Shown here: positions 1 through 8,892 of the stretch, piece after piece
Position numbering within the stretch: position 1 is the first letter of the stretch
Layout of the letters: every line of letters starts with the position of its first letter
Assembly: GCA_020621965.1 (NCBI GenBank)
Contig: JAHRYV010000004.1
Span: 58,788-122,787, forward strand
DNA from: Curvibacter sp.
GTDB lineage: Bacteria; Pseudomonadota; Gammaproteobacteria; Burkholderiales; Burkholderiaceae_C
Length of the DNA stretch: 64,000 nucleotides
Direction: 5' to 3'
Translations under genes and position numbers: made by a program
Notes under the pieces: generated by a model
Told to the model about the DNA's origin: nothing
Seen by the model: the letters and a program-made list of their open reading frames with translations, nothing else
Database searches by the model: none

Positions 1-456
1 TCAGTCCCGGTGCAGCTGCTCCACGGTGGACGGGCCGACCGGCTGCGCCAGCAGCAGCTGCGCCAGCTGTTCGCGCTGCGCCGGGTTCAGCAGTTCGCGC
101 TCGAGCAGGAGTTGTCGGATGACGAGCTTCTGCTGTTCGTCCTGCAGCCGTGCGATGGCCGCGCGTTCGGCCTCGACGGCGGCCGGGTCGTTGGTCGGCG
201 CGAAGATGGCGCGCACCAGGCGGTCGCGGTGCAGGCGGATGTCGTGCGCGGCGGCGCCCAGCTGGGCCAGGAAGGCGGTCTCCGAGGTCTGCCAGCGGCT
301 CAGCTGCTCCGGGCTGAGCTGCAGGTGGCGCGGCAGGTTCAGGCCCGCGGCCGGCGCGCCCGCCGGCATCAGGGCGCGGTAGGCGACGGCGCCGAGCACT
401 CCCACATTGAGGGCCAGGGAGAGCATGAGCGCGATGCGCAAGGTGTTGGGTTTCAT
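1..456 (-). CDS. Membrane-anchored Spy/CpxP-like periplasmic sensor protein
   Basis: This 151-residue protein has one N-terminal hydrophobic anchor (about residues 8-28). A helical domain rich in Leu, Gln and Arg follows and should face the periplasm. An LSPEQ element just after the anchor and long charged helices recall the heavy-metal-resistance/CpxP-Spy group, which act as periplasmic chaperones or as sensing partners of ECF sigma factors (CnrX-like). Its start overlaps the stop of the upstream anti-sigma gene by 4 bp, so it is the last gene of a sigma / anti-sigma / sensor operon. That context supports a role in tuning the sigma factor. The metal or stress signal cannot be read from the sequence. 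Confidence 0.75.
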   Translation of the reverse strand: MKPNTLRIALMLSLALNVGVLGAVAYRALMPAGAPAAGLNLPRHLQLSPEQLSRWQTSETAFLAQLGAAAHDIRLHRDRLVRAIFAPTNDPAAVEAERAAIARLQDEQQKLVIRQLLLERELLNPAQREQLAQLLLAQPVGPSTVEQLHRD

Positions 457-920
457 GGGACGTTGGCCTTCACGTAACAGGATTCAAAGCCGATGCACAG
501 GCTGCCCGGCGGCATGGTGTCAAAGACGCGCATGGTCGCCAGGCGCGGGGCGGTGAGCGCACTGGCGGGCACCAGGGCCGAGCCCATGAAGGTGCCGACC
601 ATGATGGACAAGGCCGCGCCGGCGGCCACCGGCCACCAGCCGAGCGGGCCGAAGCGGCGCGGTCTGGCGCGCGGGCGCGGCGCGCTGGCCAGGCGGCCTT
701 CGATCACGCCGGCCAGGTCGAAACCCAGGGACTCTTCGGGCAGCGCCTGGAAGTCGGCCGAGAGCGCCCGCAGCCGTTCGAGTTGGGCGCTGCAGGCCGG
801 GCAGGCGGCGAGGTGGGCCGCCACGCGCTGCCGCACACGGGCATCGAGCTCGCCGTCCAGGTAGGCCGAGAGTTGCGGCAGGTCGGGCAGGTGAGCGGGT
901 GTTGTGCGTTCAGTGGTCAC
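453..920 (-). CDS. Zinc-finger anti-sigma factor, single-pass membrane protein
   Basis: About 155 residues from a GTG start at 920. This start was chosen because the anti-sigma homology (LSAYLDGELD) begins there; the reading frame further upstream is the shadow of the sigma gene. The N-terminal domain has the zf-HC2/ZAS pattern His36-x3-Cys40-x2-Cys43 (HLAACPAC), which binds zinc and holds the ECF sigma factor at the membrane. A hydrophobic segment near residues 95-120 anchors it, leaving a short periplasmic tail. The gene overlaps the sigma-factor 3' end by 11 bp, indicating translational coupling. Release of the sigma factor would follow an envelope or metal signal, possibly through the next gene. 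Confidence 0.8.
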   Translation of the reverse strand: MTTERTTPAHLPDLPQLSAYLDGELDARVRQRVAAHLAACPACSAQLERLRALSADFQALPEESLGFDLAGVIEGRLASAPRPRARPRRFGPLGWWPVAAGAALSIMVGTFMGSALVPASALTAPRLATMRVFDTMPPGSLCIGFESCYVKANVP

Positions 921-1491
921 GGCGTGCTCCGGCGTGGTGTTCGTAGGCGGCGAGGGCGGCGGCGCGGGCGCGGGCCAGGCGCGATTTGACGGTGCCCTCG
1001 GCGATGCCCAGGGTGGTCGCAATCTCGGTGTAGGACAGGTCTTCGAGTTCGCGCAGGAGCAGGATCTCGCGGTGTTCGAAGGGGAGCTCGCGCAGGACGC
1101 GGTCCAGCAGCGCGATGTCCTGGCGGCCGGCCAGCCGCTCGTCGGGTTGTGGTGCCGGGTCCGGCAGGGCCGGGCCCTGCTCGTCGGCGGCGAGTTCGCC
1201 GTAGGGCACGAAGCTGACACGCTGGCGCCGGCGCAGCAGGTCGAGGGTGGTGTTGTGCGCGATGCTCAGCAGCCAGGTGCTGAACTTCGCCTGCGGCTGC
1301 CAGGCGGGCAGGGCCTGATGGGCTTTCATGAAGGTTTCCTGGGTCAGGTCCATGGCGTCCTCACGGTTGGCGCTCAGGCGCAGGATGAAACGGAAGACGC
1401 GATTCTGGTAGTGGCGCACCAGGGCCGCGAACGCGCGCGTGTCACCTGCCTGCGCCTGGGCGACGAGGCCGATTTCTGCGTCATCCGTCAT
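910..1491 (-). CDS. ECF-type RNA polymerase sigma-70 family factor
   Basis: A 193-residue sigma factor with only regions 2 and 4, as in extracytoplasmic-function sigmas. Region 2 spans roughly residues 20-90 (DLTQETFMKAHQAL is the -10-recognition helix area). Region 4 spans about 127-182 (LSYTEIATTLGIAEGTVKSR is the helix-turn-helix that reads the -35). An acidic, Pro-rich linker separates them. It is followed by its overlapping anti-sigma gene and a periplasmic sensor. A caspase-like gene lies 98 bp upstream on the same strand, so that gene may be in the operon or a target. Family RpoE/CnrH-like; the regulon is unknown. Confidence 0.92.
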   Translation of the reverse strand: MTDDAEIGLVAQAQAGDTRAFAALVRHYQNRVFRFILRLSANREDAMDLTQETFMKAHQALPAWQPQAKFSTWLLSIAHNTTLDLLRRRQRVSFVPYGELAADEQGPALPDPAPQPDERLAGRQDIALLDRVLRELPFEHREILLLRELEDLSYTEIATTLGIAEGTVKSRLARARAAALAAYEHHAGARRDH

Positions 1492-1589
1492 TCCGGATCA
1501 TTCCAGCGCATCGAGCATCCCCGTTTAACGAACCGGCGGCGAAAAAGTTCCCGCGCACCGCAGCCGGGCGGGCGGACCAGGGCTGCGCC

Positions 1590-3263
1590 TCAGGCGCCGC
1601 AGTTGCTCTTGATCACCAGGTTGCGCTGCGCCGCGTTGCCCGAGGGGACGGCGCACCCGGGGTCCACGCCACCCTGCACCAGCTCGACCAGTTCGTGGCG
1701 CTCGGCCGCGATCATGGCGTTCCAGCGGTTGCGGATGAACAGCTCGCGCCGGATCGGGAAGTTCAGCCCGGGCACGATCCACAGGGCCAGCTTCATCGAA
1801 TTGCCTTCCGTGACGTTGAAGCCCTGTCCTTCGAGCAGGAAGGTGTCGAAGGTGCCGGCCGGCACGGTGATGGTTTCGCGCTTGACGACCTTGTTGTCGT
1901 AGTAGGCCTTGGTGGTCGTGCCCCGCAGGGTGACCTGGAAGGCAGCGGTCCACTTGTGGCCGATCTGCAGTTCGGCCGGGAAGACCTGCACCGGCACGTC
2001 GTATTCCCGCGGACCCTGCTTGAGCGTGTTGCCCATCAGGTCGCTGATGTTGCCGTTGCTGTATTCGACCCGGTCGGCGGCCCGGTCCACCCGGGTGACA
2101 CGCACGGTATGGGTCCCTTTTTCGGCGCCGGAGATGGCCTCCGTCTGCCTGAGGGTGGCCGTGTCGCCCACGCTGAAGTTGCGCCCCAGCGGATAACTGC
2201 CCGCCGAATACGGATTGTGGGTGGGCGCCATGAACTGCGGCACCGGCAGACCGGCGCCCAGCCGGATCGTCGGTTCGCTGCCGGCCGGCGCCGCCGCCGC
2301 CAGCGGCGAGCGCGCCTGCTCGGCCTCGGCCAGCAGGCGGGTCAGGCGCACCTGCACGATCTCGGCGAAGCGGCCGTTGGGGAACTGGCGCAGATAGGCG
2401 GCGTAATCGTCGATCCGGCTCGACGACTTGATGCGTCCCCACTCCGCCACATCCTTCTCGATCAGGCGCTCCTGCTCGGCCTCGCTGAGTTTCTTGTGGC
2501 CGCCGTTGAAGATGTAGACATCGCTCTCCAGCGAGGTGGTCTCCCAGGGAATCTGGGCGCCTTTGGAGGCCAGGCGTACGTTCAGGCGCACGCGCTTGAG
2601 TGCATCCTCGATCTTGGCGCCCTTCACCGACAGTTCGCGCACCAGGTTCTCGGTGTACAGGCCGTTGCCGCCGGCGCCGTCGGAGGCCACGTTGCCCGGC
2701 GAGGTGGCATAAGCCAGCAGGCTGCCCGCCGGGGCGTCGAATTGCGACAGGCCCTTGTGCTCGGGCTGGTAGCTGCGGCCGAAGGGGTTGTTGCGGCAGG
2801 CGTCGAGCATGATGATGAAGGTCTTGCCCTTGCTTTTGCCCAGTTCGCCGATCAGCTGGTTCAGATCGACGCAGCTCGCGCGCAGTTGCTCGGCCGTCTC
2901 GGCCTTGGCGTCCACCGGCAGCAGGTAGTTGCGCCAGTCCAGCTGCACGCCGTGGCCGGCGAAATACAGCATCACCTGCTGGGTCTCGGCCTTGCGCACC
3001 GCGGCGCCAAAACGCTCGATGGCGGCCAGCATGTCGGTGCGTGTGGCGTTGAGGTGTGAAGACACGGTGAAACCGGCCTGGTCCAGCAACCCGGCCATGG
3101 CCTTGGCGTCGTTGACCGGGTTGATCAGCGGCGCGTCGGCGTAGGCGCCGTTGCCGATCACCAGCGCCAGGCGCGAGGGATCGCCGGCGGCCCACGCGGG
3201 GCCGAAGGACAGGGCGGGCGGCAGCGCCCCCAGGGTCTGGATGAAGCGGCGGCGTGTGGTCAT
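1590..3263 (-). CDS. Caspase-like (peptidase C14) protein with Tat signal
   Basis: A 557-residue protein. The N-terminus has a twin-arginine motif (RRRFIQTLG, residues 4-12) and an AWAA cleavage region, so it is probably exported folded to the periplasm. Residues about 30-260 form a caspase/metacaspase p20-type domain. The catalytic His is His104 in YFAGHGVQ and the catalytic Cys is Cys156 in LDACRNNPF. The C-terminal ~230 residues are not recognised; they include beta-rich stretches and a Cys near the end. Bacterial C14 proteins are Arg/Lys-specific or unknown proteases used in signalling and sometimes cell death. It lies 98 bp upstream of the ECF sigma gene on the same strand. Substrate unknown. 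Confidence 0.85.
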   Translation of the reverse strand: MTTRRRFIQTLGALPPALSFGPAWAAGDPSRLALVIGNGAYADAPLINPVNDAKAMAGLLDQAGFTVSSHLNATRTDMLAAIERFGAAVRKAETQQVMLYFAGHGVQLDWRNYLLPVDAKAETAEQLRASCVDLNQLIGELGKSKGKTFIIMLDACRNNPFGRSYQPEHKGLSQFDAPAGSLLAYATSPGNVASDGAGGNGLYTENLVRELSVKGAKIEDALKRVRLNVRLASKGAQIPWETTSLESDVYIFNGGHKKLSEAEQERLIEKDVAEWGRIKSSSRIDDYAAYLRQFPNGRFAEIVQVRLTRLLAEAEQARSPLAAAAPAGSEPTIRLGAGLPVPQFMAPTHNPYSAGSYPLGRNFSVGDTATLRQTEAISGAEKGTHTVRVTRVDRAADRVEYSNGNISDLMGNTLKQGPREYDVPVQVFPAELQIGHKWTAAFQVTLRGTTTKAYYDNKVVKRETITVPAGTFDTFLLEGQGFNVTEGNSMKLALWIVPGLNFPIRRELFIRNRWNAMIAAERHELVELVQGGVDPGCAVPSGNAAQRNLVIKSNCGA

Positions 3264-3392
3264 GCGGTGACTCTCTTGGAACGGGTGCGGTATGGGTCCG
3301 GGTCCATTTGAACGATTTTTGCCGGCCCAGTCCAGCGGGGCTTGCGCGCTGGAATCGGAGATACTTCAGTCTTCACTGATATTGAGCCCGCC

Positions 3393-4136
3393 ATGCAGAC
3401 ATCGGTTTTCCAGTTCGGCCAGCGCATCGATGGCCATGACATCCCGGTCCTGAACGAACGCGCCGTGCGCGCCGCGGCCGGCCTGCTGTTCTTGTTGGCC
3501 ATCGTGGCCTTCATGAACGCCTGGCTGCTGGGCAACTTCCAGCCCACGCGGGTGTTTGTGCTCGCTTTCCTGGCCGACTTCACGCTGCGCCTGGCTGTCA
3601 ACCCGCGTTATGCCCCCAGCCTCATCCTCGGCCAGTGGCTGGTGCGCCGCCAGCAGCCCGAGTGGGTGGGCGCGCCGCAGAAGCGCTTTGCCTGGGCCAT
3701 CGGTTTCGTGCTGGCGCTGGCCATGCTCTGGCTGGTGGTGATCCAGCAGGTGGTCGGCCCGGTCAACCTGCTGGTCTGCGCCGCCTGCCTGACCCTGCTG
3801 TTCTTCGAATCGGCCTTCGGCATCTGCCTGGGCTGCAAGCTCTACAACCTGTTCGGCCACACGCCGGCCCAGCTCTGCCCGGGTGGCGTGTGCGCGACGC
3901 CGGCCGTGCGCGGCTGGGGCCTCAGCGCCGCGCAGGCGGCCGTGCTGGCGCTGTTTGCCCTGGGCGTCTGGGCCGCGGCCCACTGGGTCTATGGGCCGGC
4001 CCAGGCGCCGGCTGCCGCAGCGTCGGCCGCGGCACCCGCCGTCGATCCAGCCGAGGCGGCGCGCTGCCAGGTGCCCGAGTTCGCCAAGGCCATCGGTCAC
4101 GAAGAAATGTGGAAGCTCCACAACAACTGCAAATAA
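3393..4136 (+). CDS. DUF4395 family membrane protein
   Basis: 247 residues from the ATG at 3393; upstream in-frame codons lack family character. Several hydrophobic helices are visible (about 26-46, 52-68, 103-121, 123-141 and 180-197). The family signature ICLGCKLYNLF lies after the fourth helix. Cysteines are abundant: C129, C132, C145, C148, C162 and C167, suggesting thiol or metal chemistry at the membrane. DUF4395 proteins are of unknown function and often sit near thioredoxin or sulfur-metabolism genes. The next gene, an MBL-fold protein with signal peptide, starts 13 bp downstream and is probably co-transcribed. The C-terminal tail is Ala/Pro-rich and hydrophilic. Confidence 0.8.
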   Translation: MQTSVFQFGQRIDGHDIPVLNERAVRAAAGLLFLLAIVAFMNAWLLGNFQPTRVFVLAFLADFTLRLAVNPRYAPSLILGQWLVRRQQPEWVGAPQKRFAWAIGFVLALAMLWLVVIQQVVGPVNLLVCAACLTLLFFESAFGICLGCKLYNLFGHTPAQLCPGGVCATPAVRGWGLSAAQAAVLALFALGVWAAAHWVYGPAQAPAAAASAAAPAVDPAEAARCQVPEFAKAIGHEEMWKLHNNCK

Positions 4137-4149
4137 CCAGGAGACCACC

Positions 4150-5076
4150 ATGCCCACATTCATCCGCGCTTTCCTTTCCGGCGTCGCGCTGCTGCTGGCC
4201 CTGCCGGCGGCGGCCGTGGAAGTGAACTTCCAGCCCGTGGCCGACGGGGTCTACGCCCACATCGGCGAGATGGGCGCGCGGACCGCGGCCAACGAGGGCC
4301 TGAACGCCAACCTCGGCCTGGTCGTCACGCCGGCCGGCGCGGTGCTGATCGACAGCGGCGCCACCTTCAAGAGCGCGCAGCAGATCCACGCCGCCGTGCG
4401 CCGCGTGACGACGCAGCCCGTGCGTTGGGTCATCAACACCGGCGGGCAGGACCACCGCTGGCTGGGCAATGGTTATTTCCAGGCGCAGGGCGCGGAGCTC
4501 ATCGCCCACGCCGCCGGCGAGGCCGACTTGCGCCAGCGCGGGGGCGAGCATGTCAGCAGCCTGCGCAGCGCGCTCGGCCCGCTGGCCGAGGGCACGGTGC
4601 CGGTGCTGCCCACGCGCTGGCTGCGCGGGACGGATGAGCAGCTGAAACTGGGTGGCGTGGTGTTCGAGTTCAAACACCGCGGCGGCGCCCACACCCCCGG
4701 CGACATGCTGGTCTGGTTGCCGCAGAAGACAGTGCTGTTCAGCGGCGACGTGGTCTATGTAGACCGCCTGCTGGGGGTGATCCCCGTCAGCCAGACCAAA
4801 CCCTGGTTGGCCACCTTTGCCGAGATCGAGCGCCTGGCGCCTACGGTCATCGTGCCGGGACACGGCCAGGTGACGAACCTGGCCACCGCGCAGGCGCAGA
4901 CGCGCGACTACCTGCGTGCCCTGCGCGCGCACATGAAGCAGGCCGTGGACGAGGGGCTGGACATGAGCGCGGCCGTCAAGACCTTCCACGCCCGGCCCTG
5001 GCTGGGCCTGCTCAACGCCGCCGAGCTCATGCCCGGCAACGCCAGCCGCACCTACCTGGAGCTGGAGCGGGAATAA
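4150..5076 (+). CDS. Exported MBL-fold hydrolase-like protein with degenerate metal motif
   Basis: 308 residues with a signal peptide ending near PAAAVE (residue ~22), so periplasmic. The metallo-beta-lactamase fold is recognisable. LVVTPAGAVLIDSG (57-70) is the first strand pair, H181 is in AHTPGD, D200 in FSGDVVY and H238 in VPGHGQV. The usual HxHxDH metal site, expected inside the NT...GN frame, reads NTGGQDHRWLGN (96-107), so most ligands of the first metal are missing. It may bind one metal or act non-hydrolytically. It follows the DUF4395 gene by 13 bp. The MBL subgroup resembles quinoprotein/sulfur-associated exported forms; substrate unknown. Confidence 0.85.
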   Translation: MPTFIRAFLSGVALLLALPAAAVEVNFQPVADGVYAHIGEMGARTAANEGLNANLGLVVTPAGAVLIDSGATFKSAQQIHAAVRRVTTQPVRWVINTGGQDHRWLGNGYFQAQGAELIAHAAGEADLRQRGGEHVSSLRSALGPLAEGTVPVLPTRWLRGTDEQLKLGGVVFEFKHRGGAHTPGDMLVWLPQKTVLFSGDVVYVDRLLGVIPVSQTKPWLATFAEIERLAPTVIVPGHGQVTNLATAQAQTRDYLRALRAHMKQAVDEGLDMSAAVKTFHARPWLGLLNAAELMPGNASRTYLELERE

Positions 5077-5091
5077 GGCCGCAGTGGCGGC

Positions 5092-6069
5092 TTATTCGAG
5101 CAGCGCCTGCGCGAACTCGCGCGCGCGGAAGGTCTCCAGCTCGTCGAGTTTCTCGCCCACGCCGATGAAATAGACCGGCACGGGCTTTTCGCGCGCAATC
5201 GCCGCCAGCACGCCGCCCTTGGCCGTGCCGTCGAGTTTGGTGACGATCAGGCCGGTCAGGCCCAGCGCCTCGTCGAAGGCGCGCACCTGGGCCAGCGCGT
5301 TCTGGCCGGTGTTGCCGTCGATCACCAGCAGCACCTCGTGCGGCGCCGTCGCATCGGCTTTCTGCACCACACGCTTGATCTTGCGCAGCTCTTCCATCAG
5401 GTGCAGCTGGGTGGGCAGGCGCCCGGCCGTGTCCACCAGCACCACGTCCTTGTTGCGCGCCTTGCCGGCCGTCACCGCGTCGAAGCAGACCGAGGCCGGG
5501 TCGCCGCCCATCTGGTGCACGATCTCCACGGTGTTGCGCTCGGCCCAGACCATGAGCTGCTCGCGCGCGGCGGCGCGGAAGGTGTCGGCCGCGGCCAGCA
5601 GCACGGTGGCGCCGTCCGTGGAGAGATGGTGCGTGAGCTTGCCGATGGAAGTGGTCTTGCCCGCGCCGTTGACGCCGGCCACCATGATCACCGTGGGCTG
5701 GTGCCGGCCGATCTGCAGCGGCTTTTCCAGCGGCGCCAGCAACTCGGCCAGCGCGTCCATCAGCAGGCCTTTGACGGCTGCCGGGTCGGTGGTCTTGCTG
5801 TCTTTCACGCGGCGTTTCAGGTCGTCCAGCAGGAACTGGGTGGCGGCCACGCCGGCGTCGGCCATCAGCAGCGCGCCTTCCAGCTCCTCGTAGAGTGCGT
5901 CGTCGATCTGCGTGCCGGTGAAGACGGTGGCGATGCTGGAGCCGGTCTTGCGCAGGCCGCTCCTGAGCTTGCCCAGCCAGCCCTGGCGTGCCGCCGGCGC
6001 CTCGGCCGTGGCGGGCGCCGGGGCAGCCGCAGACTCGGCGGGGGTTTTCTTCTTGAAAAAACTGAACAT
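5092..6069 (-). CDS. ftsY: Signal recognition particle receptor FtsY
   Basis: A 325-residue SRP-receptor GTPase that docks SRP-ribosome complexes at the inner membrane. A short acidic/Ala-rich A domain (about 1-30) precedes the N domain four-helix bundle. The G domain has P-loop GVNGAGKTTSIGKL, the DTAGR motif and the TKLDGTAKGG guanine-specificity loop near the C-terminus. The A domain is short compared with the E. coli protein, which is usual in this group. It is divergent from the M16 peptidase genes, with 83 bp between the starts. The ftsY / M16 / M16 / rsmD arrangement is typical for Burkholderiales. Confidence 0.96.
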   Translation of the reverse strand: MFSFFKKKTPAESAAAPAPATAEAPAARQGWLGKLRSGLRKTGSSIATVFTGTQIDDALYEELEGALLMADAGVAATQFLLDDLKRRVKDSKTTDPAAVKGLLMDALAELLAPLEKPLQIGRHQPTVIMVAGVNGAGKTTSIGKLTHHLSTDGATVLLAAADTFRAAAREQLMVWAERNTVEIVHQMGGDPASVCFDAVTAGKARNKDVVLVDTAGRLPTQLHLMEELRKIKRVVQKADATAPHEVLLVIDGNTGQNALAQVRAFDEALGLTGLIVTKLDGTAKGGVLAAIAREKPVPVYFIGVGEKLDELETFRAREFAQALLE

Positions 6070-6152
6070 GGTGGGCGTTCTTAGAATGGGGCAATACTCT
6101 GGGCCTGCACCATGGATATGGCGTCTCGCGGCCCAAGCAACCCACTCATTCT

Positions 6153-7538
6153 ATGAAACGACTCCTCAGCCTTCTTTTTTGCAGCCTGCTGGCCCTGCCG
6201 GCGCTGGCCCAGGGGCCGTCGCGAGCCCAGCAATACACCCTGGCCAACGGCATGACACTCATCGTCCAGCCCGACCGGCGCGCGCCCACCGCCGTGCACA
6301 TGGTCTGGCTGCGCGTGGGCAGCATGGACGAGGTGGACGGCACCAGCGGCGTGGCCCACGTGCTGGAGCACATGCTGTTCAAGGGCACACGCACCCTCAA
6401 GGCCGGCGAGTTCTCGCGCCGTGTGGCCGCCCTGGGTGGGCGCGAGAACGCCTTCACCAGCCTGGACTACACGGGTTACTTCCAGCAGATCCCGGCCCAG
6501 CGCCTGGAAGACGTGATGAAGCTGGAGGCCGACCGCTTTGCCCACAACCGCTGGGCCGACGCCGAGTTCAAGAAGGAAATCGAGGTGGTGAAGGAAGAGC
6601 GCCGCATGCGTACCGAGGACAACCCGCGCGCGCTGCTGTACGAGACGCTCAACGCCACCGCCTTCACCGCCTCGCCCTACCGTCGCCCCATCGTCGGCTG
6701 GATGAGCGATCTGGACAGCATGACCCCCGCCGACGCGCGCGCCTTCTACCAGCAGTGGTACGTGCCCGGCAACGCCGTGGTGGTGGTGGTGGGCGACGTG
6801 GAGCCGGCGCAGGTGAAGCGCCTGGCCGACAAGTACTACGGCCGCATCGCCCCGCGCGCCGTGCCGCCGCGCAAGCCGCGCAGCGAGCCGGCCCAGGTGG
6901 GCCTGCGCCGCGTGCAGGTCAAGGCGCCGGCCGAGCAGGCCTATGTAACCCTGGCCTACAAGGTGCCGGGCCTGCGCAGCCTGGACGCGACCGACCCGGC
7001 CAACGACGACGCCCTGGCCCTGACCGTGCTGGCCGCGGTGCTGGACGGCTACAGCGGTGCCCGGCTGGAGCGCGCCCTCACCCAGGGGGCCGACCGCGTG
7101 GCCGACAGCGCCGGCGCCAGCCACGGGCTGATGGGCCGCGGCCCGCAGCTCTTCGTGCTCGACGGCGTGCCCGCCCCAGGCAAGACGGCCGCCCAGGTGG
7201 AAGCCGCTCTGCGCGAGCAGGTGGCACGGGTCGCGCGCGAGGGCATCAGCGCGGCCGAGCTCGAACGCGTGAAAACGCAATGGGTGGCCAGCGAGGTCTA
7301 CAAACGCGACTCGCTGTTCAACCAGGCGCGCGAGATCGGCAGCTACTGGGTGCTGGGCCTGCCGCTGGACACCAACGAGCAGTTGCTGGCGCGCTTGCGC
7401 GGCGTCACCGCGGCCCAGGTGCAGGCCGTGGCCGCGCGCTACTTCGGCGAGGACCTGCTCACCGTGGCCGAGCTGCTGCCGCAGCCGCCCGACCCGAACC
7501 GCCCGCGCCGCCAGCTGCCCGCCGGCAGCCGTCACTAA
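6153..7538 (+). CDS. M16 family zinc peptidase, catalytic subunit
   Basis: 461 residues with a signal peptide (cleavage near ALAQG, residues 18-21), so periplasmic. The inverted zinc motif HxxEH is intact as His69-Val-Leu-Glu72-His73 (AHVLEHMLFKGT). The downstream Glu-rich helix (KEIEVVKEERRMR) supplies the third ligand. The two-lobed length matches pitrilysin/processing-peptidase-like bacterial M16B proteins. The next gene, ten bases downstream, encodes an M16 protein without the zinc site. The two probably form a heterodimer like the mitochondrial processing peptidase pair. Substrate unknown; short peptides or misfolded periplasmic segments are likely. Confidence 0.92.
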   Translation: MKRLLSLLFCSLLALPALAQGPSRAQQYTLANGMTLIVQPDRRAPTAVHMVWLRVGSMDEVDGTSGVAHVLEHMLFKGTRTLKAGEFSRRVAALGGRENAFTSLDYTGYFQQIPAQRLEDVMKLEADRFAHNRWADAEFKKEIEVVKEERRMRTEDNPRALLYETLNATAFTASPYRRPIVGWMSDLDSMTPADARAFYQQWYVPGNAVVVVVGDVEPAQVKRLADKYYGRIAPRAVPPRKPRSEPAQVGLRRVQVKAPAEQAYVTLAYKVPGLRSLDATDPANDDALALTVLAAVLDGYSGARLERALTQGADRVADSAGASHGLMGRGPQLFVLDGVPAPGKTAAQVEAALREQVARVAREGISAAELERVKTQWVASEVYKRDSLFNQAREIGSYWVLGLPLDTNEQLLARLRGVTAAQVQAVAARYFGEDLLTVAELLPQPPDPNRPRRQLPAGSRH

Positions 7539-7548
7539 AGGCGTGATC

Positions 7549-8886
7549 ATGAAAGCCAAGATGATTGCTATCAAAAACGTAGCTTCCGTGTTCTGCCTCG
7601 GCCTCGCCGGCCTGGCCCAGGCCGCCATCCCCATCCAGCACTGGACCCAGCCCAGCGGCGCCGGCGTCTGGCTGGTGGAAAGCCCGACCGTGCCCATGGT
7701 GGACGTGCGCATCGAGTTCGACGCCGGCGGCCGGCGCGACCCCGCGGCCCAGGCCGGCCTGGCCAGTGCTGGCGCGGCCATGCTGGCCAAGGGCATCCGT
7801 GCGGTCGGCAACGACCCGGCCCTCGATGAAAACGCCCTCGGCGAGGCCTGGGCCGATCTCGGCGCCAGCTTCGGCGGCGGCGACAGCGGCGACCAGCTGA
7901 GCTTCTCGCTGCGTTCGCTCACCTACCCCGACCTGCTGGCCCGCGCCGCCGCCCTGGCCGCGCGCCAGCTCGGCGAGCCGGCTTATCCCGCCGACGTCTG
8001 GACCCGCGAGCGGGAGCGCCGCGTCGCTGCCCTGCGCGAGGCCAACACCCGCCCCGCCACCGTGGCCGCCCGCACGTACAAGCAGGCCGTGTACGGTAGC
8101 CATCCTTATGGCTACGACATCGACGAGCAGACCCTGGCGCGCATAGCCGTGGCCGACCTGCAGGCCTGGCACGCGCGCTCGCTGCGCGCCTGCCGCGCCC
8201 GCGTCAGCATCGTGGGCGCCGTCACACGTGCGCAGGCCGACGCCCTGGCCACGCAGCTGCTGGCGCGCCTGCCTGCCGGTGCGTGCGAGGCGCTGCCGCC
8301 CGTGGCCGAGGTGCAGTCGCTGGCCGCCGCGGCGGAACAGCACATCCCCTTCGAATCGGCGCAGGCCCATGTGCTGATCGGCCAGCCCGGCATCACACGC
8401 GCCGACCCCGACTACTTCACCCTCACCGTAGGCAACTACATCCTCGGCGGCGGCGGCTTCGTCTCGCGCCTGACCGAGGAGGTGCGCGAGAAGCGGGGCC
8501 TGAGCTACAGCGTCTACAGCTACTTCAACCCCGGCCTGCACGCCGGCGCCTTCACCATCGGCCTGCAGACCCGCCCCGACCAGGCCGCACAGGCGGTGCA
8601 GGTGGCGCGCGAGGTGCTGCGCCGCTTCGTCGCCAACGGCCCCACCGAGGCCGAGCTCAAGGCCGCCAAGGACAACCTGATCGGCGGCTTCGCCATCCGC
8701 CTGGACAACAACCGCAAGCTGCTCGACAACGTGGCCAACATCGCCGCGCACGGCCTGCCGCTCAACTACCTGGACACCTGGACCCGGCAGGTGGACAAGG
8801 TGACCGTGGCCGACATCAAGGCCGCCTTCGCGCGCACCTTGCAGCCCGAGCGCATGGTGACGGTGGTGGTGGGCGGGCGGCCGTGA
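7549..8886 (+). CDS. M16 family peptidase, non-catalytic partner subunit
   Basis: About 445 residues. ATG 7549 was chosen over GTG 7543 because an AAAGG-type ribosome site lies 7 bases before it. A signal peptide ends near LAQAA. The M16 fold is present, but the HxxEH position reads ASAGA, so the zinc site is absent. The C-terminal half keeps the Arg/Tyr substrate-binding motif (EKRGLSYSVYSYF), as in the non-catalytic partner of M16 heterodimers. It follows the active M16 gene at once. The first codons (about 7560-7585) include a GATTGCTATCAAAAACGTAG stretch resembling a repeat I remember from comamonads, apparently absorbed into the signal peptide. Confidence 0.9.
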   Translation: MKAKMIAIKNVASVFCLGLAGLAQAAIPIQHWTQPSGAGVWLVESPTVPMVDVRIEFDAGGRRDPAAQAGLASAGAAMLAKGIRAVGNDPALDENALGEAWADLGASFGGGDSGDQLSFSLRSLTYPDLLARAAALAARQLGEPAYPADVWTRERERRVAALREANTRPATVAARTYKQAVYGSHPYGYDIDEQTLARIAVADLQAWHARSLRACRARVSIVGAVTRAQADALATQLLARLPAGACEALPPVAEVQSLAAAAEQHIPFESAQAHVLIGQPGITRADPDYFTLTVGNYILGGGGFVSRLTEEVREKRGLSYSVYSYFNPGLHAGAFTIGLQTRPDQAAQAVQVAREVLRRFVANGPTEAELKAAKDNLIGGFAIRLDNNRKLLDNVANIAAHGLPLNYLDTWTRQVDKVTVADIKAAFARTLQPERMVTVVVGGRP

Positions 8887-8892
8887 CGGGTA

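Noticed and set aside
6081..7922. Very long open frame on the minus strand opposite the M16 genes
   Set aside because: It is the shadow of the high-GC plus-strand peptidase genes, rich in His/Gly/Gln/Arg and without any family motif.
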